Assembly (NCBI GenBank): GCA_964579795.1
Contig: CAZOHM010000083.1
Location: forward strand, 1-7,024
DNA length: 7,024 bases
Source of the DNA: JAEYFP01 sp964579795
GTDB lineage: Bacteria > Bacillota > Clostridia > Lachnospirales > Lachnospiraceae
Reading direction: 5' to 3'
Under the pieces are notes generated by a model. The model worked only from the letters and a program-made list of their open reading frames with translations, did not search any database and was not told the origin of the DNA. A program made the translations under genes and the position numbers. Below are positions 1-6,984 of the stretch, piece after piece; the first letter of the stretch is position 1, and each line of letters begins with the position of its first letter.

Positions 1-396
1 ACACAGCAGACAGCAGAGTGGAATGCAGAGAAGGCACAGCAGATCGTACAGTCAGTTATTGATTCAGGTGAATCATTCAATGTAATCTATGCAGAGAATG
101 ATGATATGGCTAAGGGCGCTGTAGCAGCACTTGACAAAGCAAACATCTCACATGGTGTTGGCAAAGACGTAATTGTTATGGGTTATGACTGCAACAAGTG
201 GGCATTGGAAGAGTTACTTGCACAGAACTGGAACTATGATGGACAGTGTAATCCTTTCCAGGCATCTTACATCGATGAAATCATTAAGACTCTTCAGAGT
301 GGTGGAACACTTTCAGAGAAGACAATCGTTATGGATGAGAAGGGCTTTGATGCTACAACAATTACACAGGAAGACGTTGACAGTTACGGAATCTAA
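1..396 (+). CDS. Sugar ABC transporter substrate-binding protein, C-terminal part (5' end outside window)
   Basis: Reading frame 1 is open from the first base to the TAA at 394-396, giving the last 131 residues of a type I periplasmic sugar-binding protein. It would capture the sugar outside the membrane for the transporter encoded downstream. Visible family marks are the strand and ligand segment NVIYAENDDMAKGA (coded around 79-123), the GYDCN turn near 181-195 where sugar binders carry a ligand-contacting Asp, the GQCNPF segment near 241-258, and the ending DATTITQEDVDSYGI. Each has a counterpart in the complete binding protein at 4254-5321 (YCENDN, SFDAAN, VECNPL, DITTVTQEVL), so the two are paralogues of the YtfQ/ribose-binding family. 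Isoleucine codons are mainly ATC (7 of 11, no ATA), unlike the downstream binding protein, which suggests high expression. The signal peptide and N-lobe cannot be seen. Family is confident; the sugar is unknown. Confidence 0.9.
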   Translation, partial: TQQTAEWNAEKAQQIVQSVIDSGESFNVIYAENDDMAKGAVAALDKANISHGVGKDVIVMGYDCNKWALEELLAQNWNYDGQCNPFQASYIDEIIKTLQSGGTLSEKTIVMDEKGFDATTITQEDVDSYGI

Positions 397-427
397 TGGA
401 AATCTATAGTATATAGAATGATTGAAT

Positions 428-486
428 GCAAGCGCGGCGCAATGCAAATGAAAAATTTGTAACTATGTGCCGCGATTGTTTTCTTT
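428..486 (+). terminator. Hairpin plus T-rich run between the first binding-protein gene and the ATPase gene; partial terminator or attenuator
   Basis: The arm cgcggcgca at 433-441 pairs with tgtgccgcg at 466-474: nine pairs, one of them G-U. After one mismatch, 428-431 can pair with 476-479. Inside the loop a second small stem, caaat 445-449 with atttg 455-459, closes on gaaaa. The sequence after the stem (476-486) is nine T in eleven bases. This looks like a rho-independent terminator, although the large loop makes it weaker than the one at the operon end. No convincing promoter follows, so the likely role is to end most transcripts after the abundant binding-protein gene and to protect its 3' end, while some read-through supplies the transporter genes. 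That role is inferred. Confidence 0.7.
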
Positions 487-524
487 ACAGATATGATTAA
501 TTTAGAATAAATTGAAATAAATAT

Positions 525-530
525 AGGAGG
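525..530 (+). promoter_or_regulatory. Ribosome binding site that fixes a GTG start
   Basis: AGGAGG lies 11 bases before the GTG at 542. The next in-frame ATG (566) would be about 35 bases away, too far for this site, so GTG is preferred. The spacing is slightly long. Confidence 0.75.
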
Positions 531-541
531 CGAATCCACTA

Positions 542-2071
542 GTGAAAGATAAAGCTGTATTGGAAATGAAAGGCATACATAAAAGCTTTCCTGGCGTACT
601 GGCTCTGCAAAATGTAGATTTCACATTATGTGAAGGAGAAATCCATGCATTGATGGGAGAGAACGGTGCTGGTAAATCTACTCTGATTAAGGTCCTGACC
701 GATGTATATGAGAAGGATGAAGGAGAGATTTTTCTGAAGGGAAACGAAAAAGCGGTAACAATTAAATCACCACAGGAAGCACAGGATTTAGGTATCAGTA
801 CTGTATACCAGGAAATCACCCTTTGTCCAAATCTTTCTGTTGCAGAGAATATGTATATTGGACGTGGCAAGAATCTGTATCAAAATTGGAAGAAAATGAA
901 TGAGGATGCAGATAAAATTTTAAAAACACTAGATATACAGGCTGAATCAACACAGCAGCTTGCAAGCTGTTCCATTGCTGTACAACAGATGGTAGCAATT
1001 GCACGTGCGGTTGATATGGACTGTAAGGTATTAATTCTTGATGAGCCGACATCTTCACTGGATGAGCAGGAAGTTGAGAAATTGTTTAAGCTCATGCGAG
1101 ATTTGAGATCAAGAGGCGTAGGAATTATCTTTGTAACACATTTCCTTGATCAGGTATATGAGGTATGTGACAAGATTACAGTTCTGCGAGATGGAAAACT
1201 CGTTGGAGAATATGAGATTAAAGATTTACCGAGAGTACAGCTTGTTTCAAAGATGCTCGGAAAAGAACTGGATGGTCTGTCAGAAGTAGAAGGTGGACAT
1301 CTTACTTATCAAAAAGGAAAAGATGATGTTCCGGTACTTGAAACAGAAGGACTTGCAAGTGATGCAGGAATTAAGCCGTTTAATTTCCATATAGGAAAAG
1401 GTGAAGTAAATGGATTTACAGGACTTCTTGGATCAGGAAGAAGTGAATGTGTTCGTGCTATTTTCGGTGCAGATCATGTTGTCTCAGGAGTAGTTAAAAA
1501 GAATGGAAAAACAATCAAAATTACGAAACCAATTGATGCAATGAGAAATGGAATCGGATATCTTCCGGAAGATCGTAAGGTAGATGGAATTGTCGGAGAC
1601 CTTTCTGTAAGAGAAAACATTATTCTTGCACTGCAGGTATTACGCGGATTCTTCAAACCATTTACAAAGGCAGAGGCTAATAAATTTGCTGATGAGTATA
1701 TTAAGCTTCTTGGTATTAAAACAGCTTCAGCTGATACGCCAATTAAATCACTTTCCGGTGGAAATCAGCAGAAGGTAATATTGGCCAGATGGTTGTTGAC
1801 ACATCCGGAATACTTAATTCTTGATGAACCGACAAGAGGTATAGATGTCGGTACGAAGGTTGATATTCAGAAACTTGTATTGAAACTTGCTTCGGAAGGT
1901 ATGAGTATTACATTTATTTCTTCTGAGACAGATGAAATGCTTCGTACCTGCTCAAGATTGATTGTTATGAGAGATCGCAAGGTCGTAGGAGAACTTTCAG
2001 GAGATGAGCTGACTCAGAATATGATCATGAGTACAATTGCCGGAGGTGACAAAGATAATGCAGATATTTAA
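542..2071 (+). CDS. ytfR: Sugar ABC transporter ATP-binding protein, YtfR-like, two ATPase domains
   Basis: This 509-residue protein is the cytoplasmic ATPase of a CUT2 sugar importer; it has two fused ATPase domains and drives uptake through the two permeases encoded next. Domain 1 has Walker A GENGAGKST (39-47), Q-loop Gln90, a signature degenerated to CSIAVQQ (143-149), Walker B VLILDE (163-168) and switch His200. Domain 2 has GLLGSGRSE (294-302), a P-loop position without the Lys, then canonical LSGGNQQ (404-410) and LILDEPTRGID (425-435), with SSETDE where the switch His would be. This asymmetry is usual for the CUT2 family. The FVTHFLDQVYE stretch and the unusual first signature match E. 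coli YtfR as I recall it (FSVAMQQ) better than RbsA or MglA, which keep LS-G-Q more closely. The GTG start at 542 is chosen from the AGGAGG at 525. The 3' end overlaps the next gene by 14 bases. Length is typical. Substrate is not determined by this subunit. Confidence 0.93.
   Translation: MKDKAVLEMKGIHKSFPGVLALQNVDFTLCEGEIHALMGENGAGKSTLIKVLTDVYEKDEGEIFLKGNEKAVTIKSPQEAQDLGISTVYQEITLCPNLSVAENMYIGRGKNLYQNWKKMNEDADKILKTLDIQAESTQQLASCSIAVQQMVAIARAVDMDCKVLILDEPTSSLDEQEVEKLFKLMRDLRSRGVGIIFVTHFLDQVYEVCDKITVLRDGKLVGEYEIKDLPRVQLVSKMLGKELDGLSEVEGGHLTYQKGKDDVPVLETEGLASDAGIKPFNFHIGKGEVNGFTGLLGSGRSECVRAIFGADHVVSGVVKKNGKTIKITKPIDAMRNGIGYLPEDRKVDGIVGDLSVRENIILALQVLRGFFKPFTKAEANKFADEYIKLLGIKTASADTPIKSLSGGNQQKVILARWLLTHPEYLILDEPTRGIDVGTKVDIQKLVLKLASEGMSITFISSETDEMLRTCSRLIVMRDRKVVGELSGDELTQNMIMSTIAGGDKDNADI
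2042..2049 (+). promoter_or_regulatory. Ribosome binding site inside the ATPase gene that fixes the first permease start
   Basis: GGAGGTGA, almost the full anti-16S complement, lies 8 bases before the ATG at 2058. A TTG at 2037 in the same frame would start before this site and is rejected. The site is within the last codons of the ATPase gene, so translation is probably coupled. Confidence 0.85.
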
Positions 2072-3113
2072 AAAACAAATTTTTATTCCCATAGCAGCAT
2101 TATTGCTGCTGGCTATATTTAATCTAATTGCAGATCCAACATTTTTTAAGATTACATTAGGATATAACAGTGCAGGAAATCCTGTATTGTCCGGATACCT
2201 AATGACAATTCTTGATTATGGTTCTGAACTTGCAATTCTTGCAATTGGAATGACACTTGTTACCGCAGCTTCAGGTGGACAGGATATCAGTGTTGGAGCA
2301 GCAATTGCAATTAGTGGAAGTGTTGTTCTGAGAGTACTTTGTGGTACAGATTCTAGACCAGAAACACTGAAAGCACCTATTATTGTCGCATTTTTAATTA
2401 GCTGTGTGGTTGCAATGCTGTTTGGTGCATTTAATGGAACACTGGTTGCGTATTTTAAGATTCAGCCAATGGTTGCAACATTGATTCTATTTACAGCAGG
2501 ACGTTCTATCGCAGCATGGATTAATAATAATGAGCTTCCGATTATCAGCGAACCTTCATTTGGTTACTTTGGAGGATTTTTACCGGGTATTCCAATTCCG
2601 ACACCGTTCTTTATAGCAGTTGCATGTGTAATCGTTATGGCACTTGTTTTGAAATTTACAAATTTGGGTCTGTATACACAGGCAGTTGGTATTAATGAGA
2701 ATTCTTCACGATTGAATGGTTTGAACCCTGCATTTATAAAATTCCTTTCATTTGTGATACTTGGTCTTTGTGTTGCAGTTGCAGCATTGATTAAAGTAAG
2801 CCGCTTGTCTTCCATAAACTATTCTGTTATTGCAAAGGATATTGAGATGGATGCGATTTTGGCTGTTGCACTTGGTGGAAATCCGTTAAATGGTGGTAAG
2901 TTCAATATGACAGCTTCTATATTAGGAGCATATGTTATTCAGTTTTTAACAACGACATTGTATAAGTTTAATGTTCAGTCAGACGCACTTTCTGCATACA
3001 AGGCTGTTGTAGTTATTCTCCTTGTAGTTATGAGTGCACCGGTTGTTAGAGAGGAAATTACAAAGTTCTGGAAGAAAATCAATATGAAATCAAAAGCAAA
3101 GGAGGTCGGTTGA
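2058..3113 (+). CDS. ytfT: Sugar ABC transporter permease, YtfT-like (CUT2 family)
   Basis: This 351-residue, very hydrophobic membrane protein is one half of the sugar channel, pairing with the permease encoded at 3115. Membrane segments are visible at about residues 8-25, 57-72, 80-95, 106-128, 136-152, 184-200, 228-246, 264-276, 286-301 and 315-328; exact edges are by eye. Family motifs in order are AILAIGMTLV (59-68), GGQDISVGA (73-81), NGTLVAYFKIQPMVATLIL (126-144), the cytoplasmic QAVGIN (208-213), which precedes the stretch expected to contact the ATPase, and DAILAVALGGN (265-275) with GGKFN (279-283). These follow E. coli YtfT (RIKEN-like CUT2 order, no ATPase domain). The family norm GGIDLSVG reads GGQDISVG here. 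The ATG at 2058 overlaps the ATPase gene by 14 bases and is backed by a strong ribosome binding site. The C-terminus is lysine-rich and cytoplasmic. Confidence is high for family and moderate for the YtfT name. Confidence 0.92.
   Translation: MQIFKKQIFIPIAALLLLAIFNLIADPTFFKITLGYNSAGNPVLSGYLMTILDYGSELAILAIGMTLVTAASGGQDISVGAAIAISGSVVLRVLCGTDSRPETLKAPIIVAFLISCVVAMLFGAFNGTLVAYFKIQPMVATLILFTAGRSIAAWINNNELPIISEPSFGYFGGFLPGIPIPTPFFIAVACVIVMALVLKFTNLGLYTQAVGINENSSRLNGLNPAFIKFLSFVILGLCVAVAALIKVSRLSSINYSVIAKDIEMDAILAVALGGNPLNGGKFNMTASILGAYVIQFLTTTLYKFNVQSDALSAYKAVVVILLVVMSAPVVREEITKFWKKINMKSKAKEVG
3101..3106 (+). promoter_or_regulatory. Ribosome binding site of the second permease, inside the first permease gene
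   Basis: GGAGGT lies 8 bases before the ATG at 3115 and overlaps the final codons of the first permease, whose TGA ends one base before the new start. Such packing favours translational coupling and equal amounts of the two permeases. Confidence 0.8.
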
Positions 3114-3114
3114 C

Positions 3115-4173
3115 ATGTCAGAAATCAAAAACGTACTGGCAGGCAATAAGGGAATGCAAAAGAAGTCAAAAGGTATCACCGACACAAATTTGCTGCTGAC
3201 AATTACAATTGTTGTATTTTTCCTAATGTATATAGGTGCAGTTCTGTTTCAGGGAAAAGGTTTCTTAAAGCCGCAGACATTCTTTAATATTTTGAATGCG
3301 AACGCTGCATTGATTATATTATCATGTGGCATGAGTCTTGTAATGATTACCGGCAGTATTGATATTTCTGTTGGTGGATTAACAGCATTGGTTAGTATGT
3401 GCTGCGCAGTTTATCTGGATTATCATAATGGAAATGTATTTGTAGCAGTTTTAATTTCACTTGCAATTGGTCTTGCATTTGGAGTTGTACAGGGATTCTT
3501 AATCGCATATCTGGATATACAGCCATTTATTGTAACACTGGCAGGTATGTTTTTTGCAAGAGGTATGACTACAATTGTAAATACAAATCCGTTCAATGTA
3601 GCAAATGAAGAGTTTGTAGCTCTGAAAGACGTACGTGTAGTTGTTCCGGGCATGGGATCGATTAACAAGCTCGGTAAGTATGTTAACGCATATGTAGAAA
3701 TAGGTGTCTTAGTTGCAATTCTTGTTGTAATCATATTATTCTGTGTACTTAGATGGACAAGACTTGGACGAAGCTTTTATGCAGTTGGTGGTAATAATCA
3801 AAGTGCATTGATGCTTGGAATCAATGTAAAAAGAACAAAGTTCCTGTCACATTTGATTTGCAGTACATTAGGTGGAATTGGCGGATTTGTGTACTTTATG
3901 CATGTAGGCTCCGGTGCTGCGTCTCATGCAATGGGAGCAGAAATGAATGCAATTGCTTCATCTATTATAGGTGGAACGATGCTGACAGGTGGTGTTGGTA
4001 ATATTATAGGAACATTTTTCGGTGTTTTGTCACTTAGTACTATACAGAACATTGTATCATCAGCAGGACTTGATCAGGCATGGTGGACAGGAATTACTAT
4101 TGCAGCAATGCTTTGCCTGTTCCTGGTTGTTCAAAGTGTAGTAATGGCTCGAAAAAAGAAAGTAGGAAAGTAA
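3115..4173 (+). CDS. yjfF: Sugar ABC transporter permease, YjfF-like (CUT2 family)
   Basis: This 352-residue polytopic membrane protein is the second half of the sugar channel. A basic N-terminus (lysines to residue 19) precedes a first membrane segment at about 26-44. Further segments are seen near 64-80, 86-100, 108-131, 137-152, 194-211, 245-262, 278-290, 296-312 and 325-344. Family motifs are LSCGMSLVMITGSIDISVGG (69-88), QPFIVTLAGMFFARGM (136-151), YAVGGNNQSALMLGI (222-236), and AEMNAIASSIIGGTMLTGG (275-293). The TLAGMFFxRG, YA-GGN and IGGT-L-GGVG runs agree with my recall of E. coli YjfF and separate it from the YtfT-like partner, so these are two different subunits and not a recent duplication. 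It starts one base after the preceding stop and ends with a lysine-rich tail. Length is normal and there are no breaks. Confidence 0.92.
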   Translation: MSEIKNVLAGNKGMQKKSKGITDTNLLLTITIVVFFLMYIGAVLFQGKGFLKPQTFFNILNANAALIILSCGMSLVMITGSIDISVGGLTALVSMCCAVYLDYHNGNVFVAVLISLAIGLAFGVVQGFLIAYLDIQPFIVTLAGMFFARGMTTIVNTNPFNVANEEFVALKDVRVVVPGMGSINKLGKYVNAYVEIGVLVAILVVIILFCVLRWTRLGRSFYAVGGNNQSALMLGINVKRTKFLSHLICSTLGGIGGFVYFMHVGSGAASHAMGAEMNAIASSIIGGTMLTGGVGNIIGTFFGVLSLSTIQNIVSSAGLDQAWWTGITIAAMLCLFLVVQSVVMARKKKVGK

Positions 4174-4181
4174 TTCATAAG

Positions 4182-4218
4182 TTGACTTTTATCCGGATTC
4201 GTAGTATTCGTAATATTA
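4182..4218 (+). repeat. Tandem 9-base repeat and two short palindromes in the gap before the second binding-protein gene
   Basis: The 80-base gap holds TTGACT (4182-4187), the perfect palindrome atccggat (4191-4198), two head-to-tail copies attcgtagt (4197-4205) and attcgtaat (4206-4214) differing at one base, and the palindrome taatatta (4211-4218). TTGACT resembles a -35 box, but no good -10 lies at normal spacing. The cluster could be a regulator site or chance in AT-rich DNA. It is not strong enough to call an operator. Confidence 0.3.
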
Positions 4219-4239
4219 TAAACAAGGATTTTTGAAATC

Positions 4240-4244
4240 GGAGG
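4240..4244 (+). promoter_or_regulatory. Ribosome binding site that fixes a TTG start
   Basis: GGAGG followed by a purine run lies 9 bases before TTG at 4254. The TTG begins a well-formed signal peptide (MKKWLVLM...), while the next in-frame ATG (4275) would cut off its positive end. A small stem, gattt 4227-4231 with aaatc 4235-4239, sits directly upstream and could slightly affect initiation. Confidence 0.75.
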
Positions 4245-4253
4245 AAAAGGTAA

Positions 4254-5321
4254 TTGAAAAAGTGGTTAGTACTTATGATTACGTTAATTCTTTGCATCTT
4301 TGCAGTTGGCTGCAATAGCAGCGTTAAAACAGCAGAAGATGCAGAGAATTCAGAAGATGAAATAGAAAGAGAACAAATTGTTGTAGGATTTTCACAGCTT
4401 GGCGCAGAGTCTGATTGGAGAACTGCAAATACAGAGTCCATGAAGAAAACATTCAGTGAAGAAAATGGGTATGAGTTAATATTTGATGATGCCCAGCAAA
4501 AGCAGGAAAATCAAATAACAGCAATACGTAATTTTATTCAGCAGGAGGTAGATTATATTGTACTGGCTCCTGTTACCGAGAAAGGCTGGGATACTGTGCT
4601 CCAGGAAGCAAAGGATGCACAGATTCCAGTTATTCTTGTTGATCGTACAGTAGATGTTTCAAATGATAATCTCTATACTGCATGGGTTGGATCTAACTTT
4701 GCACTTGAAGGTGAAAAAGCGGCAGAATGGATTAACCAATTTTTGCAAAAAAAAGGAATCGAAAATGCTAATATTGTGAATATTCAGGGAACAATCGGGT
4801 CAACAGCTCAGATAGGACGTACGAGTGGTCTTGAAAGAGCCTGCAGGGCAAACAGCAATATGACATTGCTTGCTGAAGCATCCGGCGAATTTACGCAGGC
4901 AAAGGGTCAGGAAGTAATGGAATCATTTTTAGCGAAGTACGACAATATAAATATTGTTTATTGTGAGAATGATAATGAAGCATTTGGTGCAATTGATGCA
5001 ATTGAAGCAGCAGGAAAAAAGGTTGGTTCTGATATAGAGCATGGTGAAATTATGATTTTGTCATTTGATGCAGCCAATGCGGGAGTCAGAAATGTTCTGG
5101 AAGGAAAAATTACACTTAATGTGGAATGCAATCCATTGCATGGACCTCGTGTACAGGCGGTCATCAAAACGTTAGAAAGTGGAGGTACTCCAAATAAGAT
5201 TGCATATGCAAATGAAAATATGTATGCACACAATGACACGGTAAAGAGTATCAGCGTCAATGGAGATGTCTATGACATTACAACAGTTACACAGGAAGTT
5301 CTTGACGGGCGTGCATATTAA
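4254..5321 (+). CDS. ytfQ: Sugar-binding lipoprotein, YtfQ-like
   Basis: This 355-residue protein is the complete extracytoplasmic binding subunit, anchored to the membrane by lipid. A signal peptide with Lys2-Lys3, a hydrophobic core and the lipobox AVGC puts the lipidated Cys at residue 20. An acidic linker (about 27-39) leads into the sugar-binding domain. Marks shared with E. coli YtfQ as recalled are VGFSQLGAESDWR (44-56), QQKQENQITAIRNF (81-94), LAPVTEKGWDTVLQEAKDA (104-122), IPVILVDRTVD (124-134), GEFTQAKGQEVMESF (211-225) and YCENDN (236-241). Likely ligand contacts by family analogy are Asp130-Arg131, Arg189, Asn239 and Asp272. YtfQ of E. coli prefers galactofuranose; relatives bind fructose or arabinose, so the sugar here is open. 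It is a diverged paralogue of the protein ending at 396 and differs from it at Glu291 (Gln there). It uses mostly ATT and ATA for Ile. TTG start and a good ribosome binding site support the N-terminus. Confidence 0.9.
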   Translation: MKKWLVLMITLILCIFAVGCNSSVKTAEDAENSEDEIEREQIVVGFSQLGAESDWRTANTESMKKTFSEENGYELIFDDAQQKQENQITAIRNFIQQEVDYIVLAPVTEKGWDTVLQEAKDAQIPVILVDRTVDVSNDNLYTAWVGSNFALEGEKAAEWINQFLQKKGIENANIVNIQGTIGSTAQIGRTSGLERACRANSNMTLLAEASGEFTQAKGQEVMESFLAKYDNINIVYCENDNEAFGAIDAIEAAGKKVGSDIEHGEIMILSFDAANAGVRNVLEGKITLNVECNPLHGPRVQAVIKTLESGGTPNKIAYANENMYAHNDTVKSISVNGDVYDITTVTQEVLDGRAY

Positions 5322-5369
5322 TCATAAAATTAATGGTAGTACGAGAAGGAGAAATCAGGAGGGTTAAAA

Positions 5370-6965
5370 ATGAAAGGAAATAAAGAGGATATTTTAGGAG
5401 CCAATACAGCACTTGGAATTGAATTTGGCTCTACACGAATCAAGGCAATCCTTGTAAACGGTAAGAACGAGCCGATTGCTTCAGGAAGTCATGATTGGGA
5501 GAACAGATATGAGGATGGAATCTGGACATACAGTCTGGAAGATATCAGAACCGGATTACAGGATTGTTATCAAAAGTTAGCAGCAGATGTTAAGGAACAG
5601 TATGATGTTGTGCTTGAAACAGTAGGTGCTATTGGAATTAGTGCAATGATGCATGGTTATATGCCGTTTGATAAGAATGATCAGCTGCTGGTTCCTTTTA
5701 GAACATGGAGAAATAATATTACTGAAAAGGCATCCGAGGAGTTGTCAGAGCTGTTTAGCTTTCATATTCCACAGAGATGGAGTATCGCACATCTGTATCA
5801 GGCTATTCTGAATAAGGAATCGCATGTTAAAGATATCGATCATATTTTTACACTGGAGGCATATGTACATTATATGCTGACAGGTGAAAAGGTGTTAGGT
5901 ATTGGTGATGTTGCAGGAATGTTTCCAGTAGATGCTAATACAAAAGATTACAATCAGAAAATGGTTAATCAGTTTGAGAAACTGGTTGCACCTTATGGTT
6001 TTTCGTGGAAGTTAAGAGATATTTTACCGAAATCACTTTTAGCAGGACAAGATGCAGGAAAGCTGACTGTAGAAGGTGCCAAATTCCTTGATCCTTCAGG
6101 AAAGCTGAAAGCTGGTATTCCGTTATGTCCTCCTGAAGGAGATGCCGGAACAGGAATGGTAGCAACAAATTCTGTTGGAAAGCGGACAGGTAATATTTCT
6201 GCTGGAACATCAGTATTTGCAATGGTTGTATTAGAAAAGGATATGTCAAAGCCATATGAGGAAATTGACATGGTTACAACTCCAGCAGGAGATCCGGTAG
6301 CAATGGTACATTGTAATAACTGTACATCAGATTTGAATGCATGGGTTAATCTGTTCAAAGAGTTTGCTGAGAGTTTTGGAATGGCAGTTGATATGAATAA
6401 GCTGTTTTTTACGTTGTATAATAAGGCACTGGAGGGTGATAAGGATTGCGGCGGTATGCTTGCATATAATTACTTTTCCGGCGAACATATTACAAGATTT
6501 GAGGAAGGACGACCATTATTTGTAAGAACACCGGAAAGCAAATTTAATCTTGCCAATTTCATGAGACTTCACTTGTGTACATCACTTGGAGCATTGAAGA
6601 CAGGACTGGATATCCTATTTAAATCAGAGGGTGTTTCAATTGATAAGATCCTTGGTCATGGAGGGTTATTTAAAACAAAAGGTGTTGGACAGAAAATTGT
6701 AGCAGGTGCAATTAATGTACCAGTTACGGTTATGGAAACAGCAGGAGAAGGCGGAGCATGGGGAATTGCAGTATTGGCTTCCTATATGAAGAACAAAGAT
6801 ATCAATGAAGGATTGGATGAATTTTTGAATAAGAAAGTATTTGGTGAGCAGGATAGTGTAACTGTAGAGCCGGATGCAAAGGATGTAGCCGGATTTGATG
6901 AGTTTATGAAGCGGTATACAAAAGGTCTTCCGATAGAGAGGGCAGCAGTGGATTATTTAAAATAG
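5370..6965 (+). CDS. FGGY-family carbohydrate kinase, probably acting on a pentulose
   Basis: This 531-residue cytosolic kinase would transfer phosphate from ATP to a sugar, most likely the ketose made from the imported sugar. The N-terminal phosphate loop is GIEFGSTRIKA (16-26). SAMMHGYMPFD (91-101) and FRTWRNN (110-116) match the sugar-side motifs of xylulo- and ribulokinases. PEGDAGTGM (255-263) gives Asp258 as the likely catalytic base. GNISAGTSVFAMV (274-286) and GHGGLFKTKGVGQKIVAG (429-446), followed by ETAGEGGAWGIAVLAS (456-471), form the nucleotide-binding half. It resembles the ~530-residue FGGY group often found beside L-arabinose isomerase genes in Firmicutes and Bacteroides (recalled), so an L-ribulokinase role is my first choice. 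Xylulose or another ketose is possible, and I do not give it the name araB. AGGAGGG at 5357-5363 lies 6 bases before the ATG. The gene follows the binding protein by 48 bases with no terminator between, so it belongs to the operon, and it is the last gene before the terminator. Confidence 0.9.
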   Translation: MKGNKEDILGANTALGIEFGSTRIKAILVNGKNEPIASGSHDWENRYEDGIWTYSLEDIRTGLQDCYQKLAADVKEQYDVVLETVGAIGISAMMHGYMPFDKNDQLLVPFRTWRNNITEKASEELSELFSFHIPQRWSIAHLYQAILNKESHVKDIDHIFTLEAYVHYMLTGEKVLGIGDVAGMFPVDANTKDYNQKMVNQFEKLVAPYGFSWKLRDILPKSLLAGQDAGKLTVEGAKFLDPSGKLKAGIPLCPPEGDAGTGMVATNSVGKRTGNISAGTSVFAMVVLEKDMSKPYEEIDMVTTPAGDPVAMVHCNNCTSDLNAWVNLFKEFAESFGMAVDMNKLFFTLYNKALEGDKDCGGMLAYNYFSGEHITRFEEGRPLFVRTPESKFNLANFMRLHLCTSLGALKTGLDILFKSEGVSIDKILGHGGLFKTKGVGQKIVAGAINVPVTVMETAGEGGAWGIAVLASYMKNKDINEGLDEFLNKKVFGEQDSVTVEPDAKDVAGFDEFMKRYTKGLPIERAAVDYLK

Positions 6966-6984
6966 TAATTTTGTGAAAGTATAC

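Noticed and set aside
481..508. Possible promoter (ttcttt, 16 bases, tagaat) before the ATPase gene
   Set aside because: The -35 matches the consensus at only two bases and the region is generally AT-rich, so it is not distinguishable from background.
502..1095. Open frames on the minus strand across the ATPase gene
   Set aside because: They lie antisense to a gene with clear ABC motifs, have no ribosome binding sites I can see, and encode no recognisable family.
2037..2057. TTG start 7 codons upstream for the first permease
   Set aside because: It would precede the strong GGAGGTGA at 2042-2049, which is properly spaced only for the ATG at 2058.
2058..4173. The two permeases as a recent tandem duplication
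   Set aside because: Their motifs follow two different subunit types (YtfT and YjfF) and are widely diverged; this is the normal heterodimer.
4182..4216. Sigma-A promoter from TTGACT to TAATAT
   Set aside because: The spacer would be 23 bases; hexamers at 16-18 bases (such as tattcg) are poor.
5965..6358. Minus-strand open frames within the kinase gene
   Set aside because: They are antisense to conserved kinase motifs and have low-complexity, non-domain-like translations.
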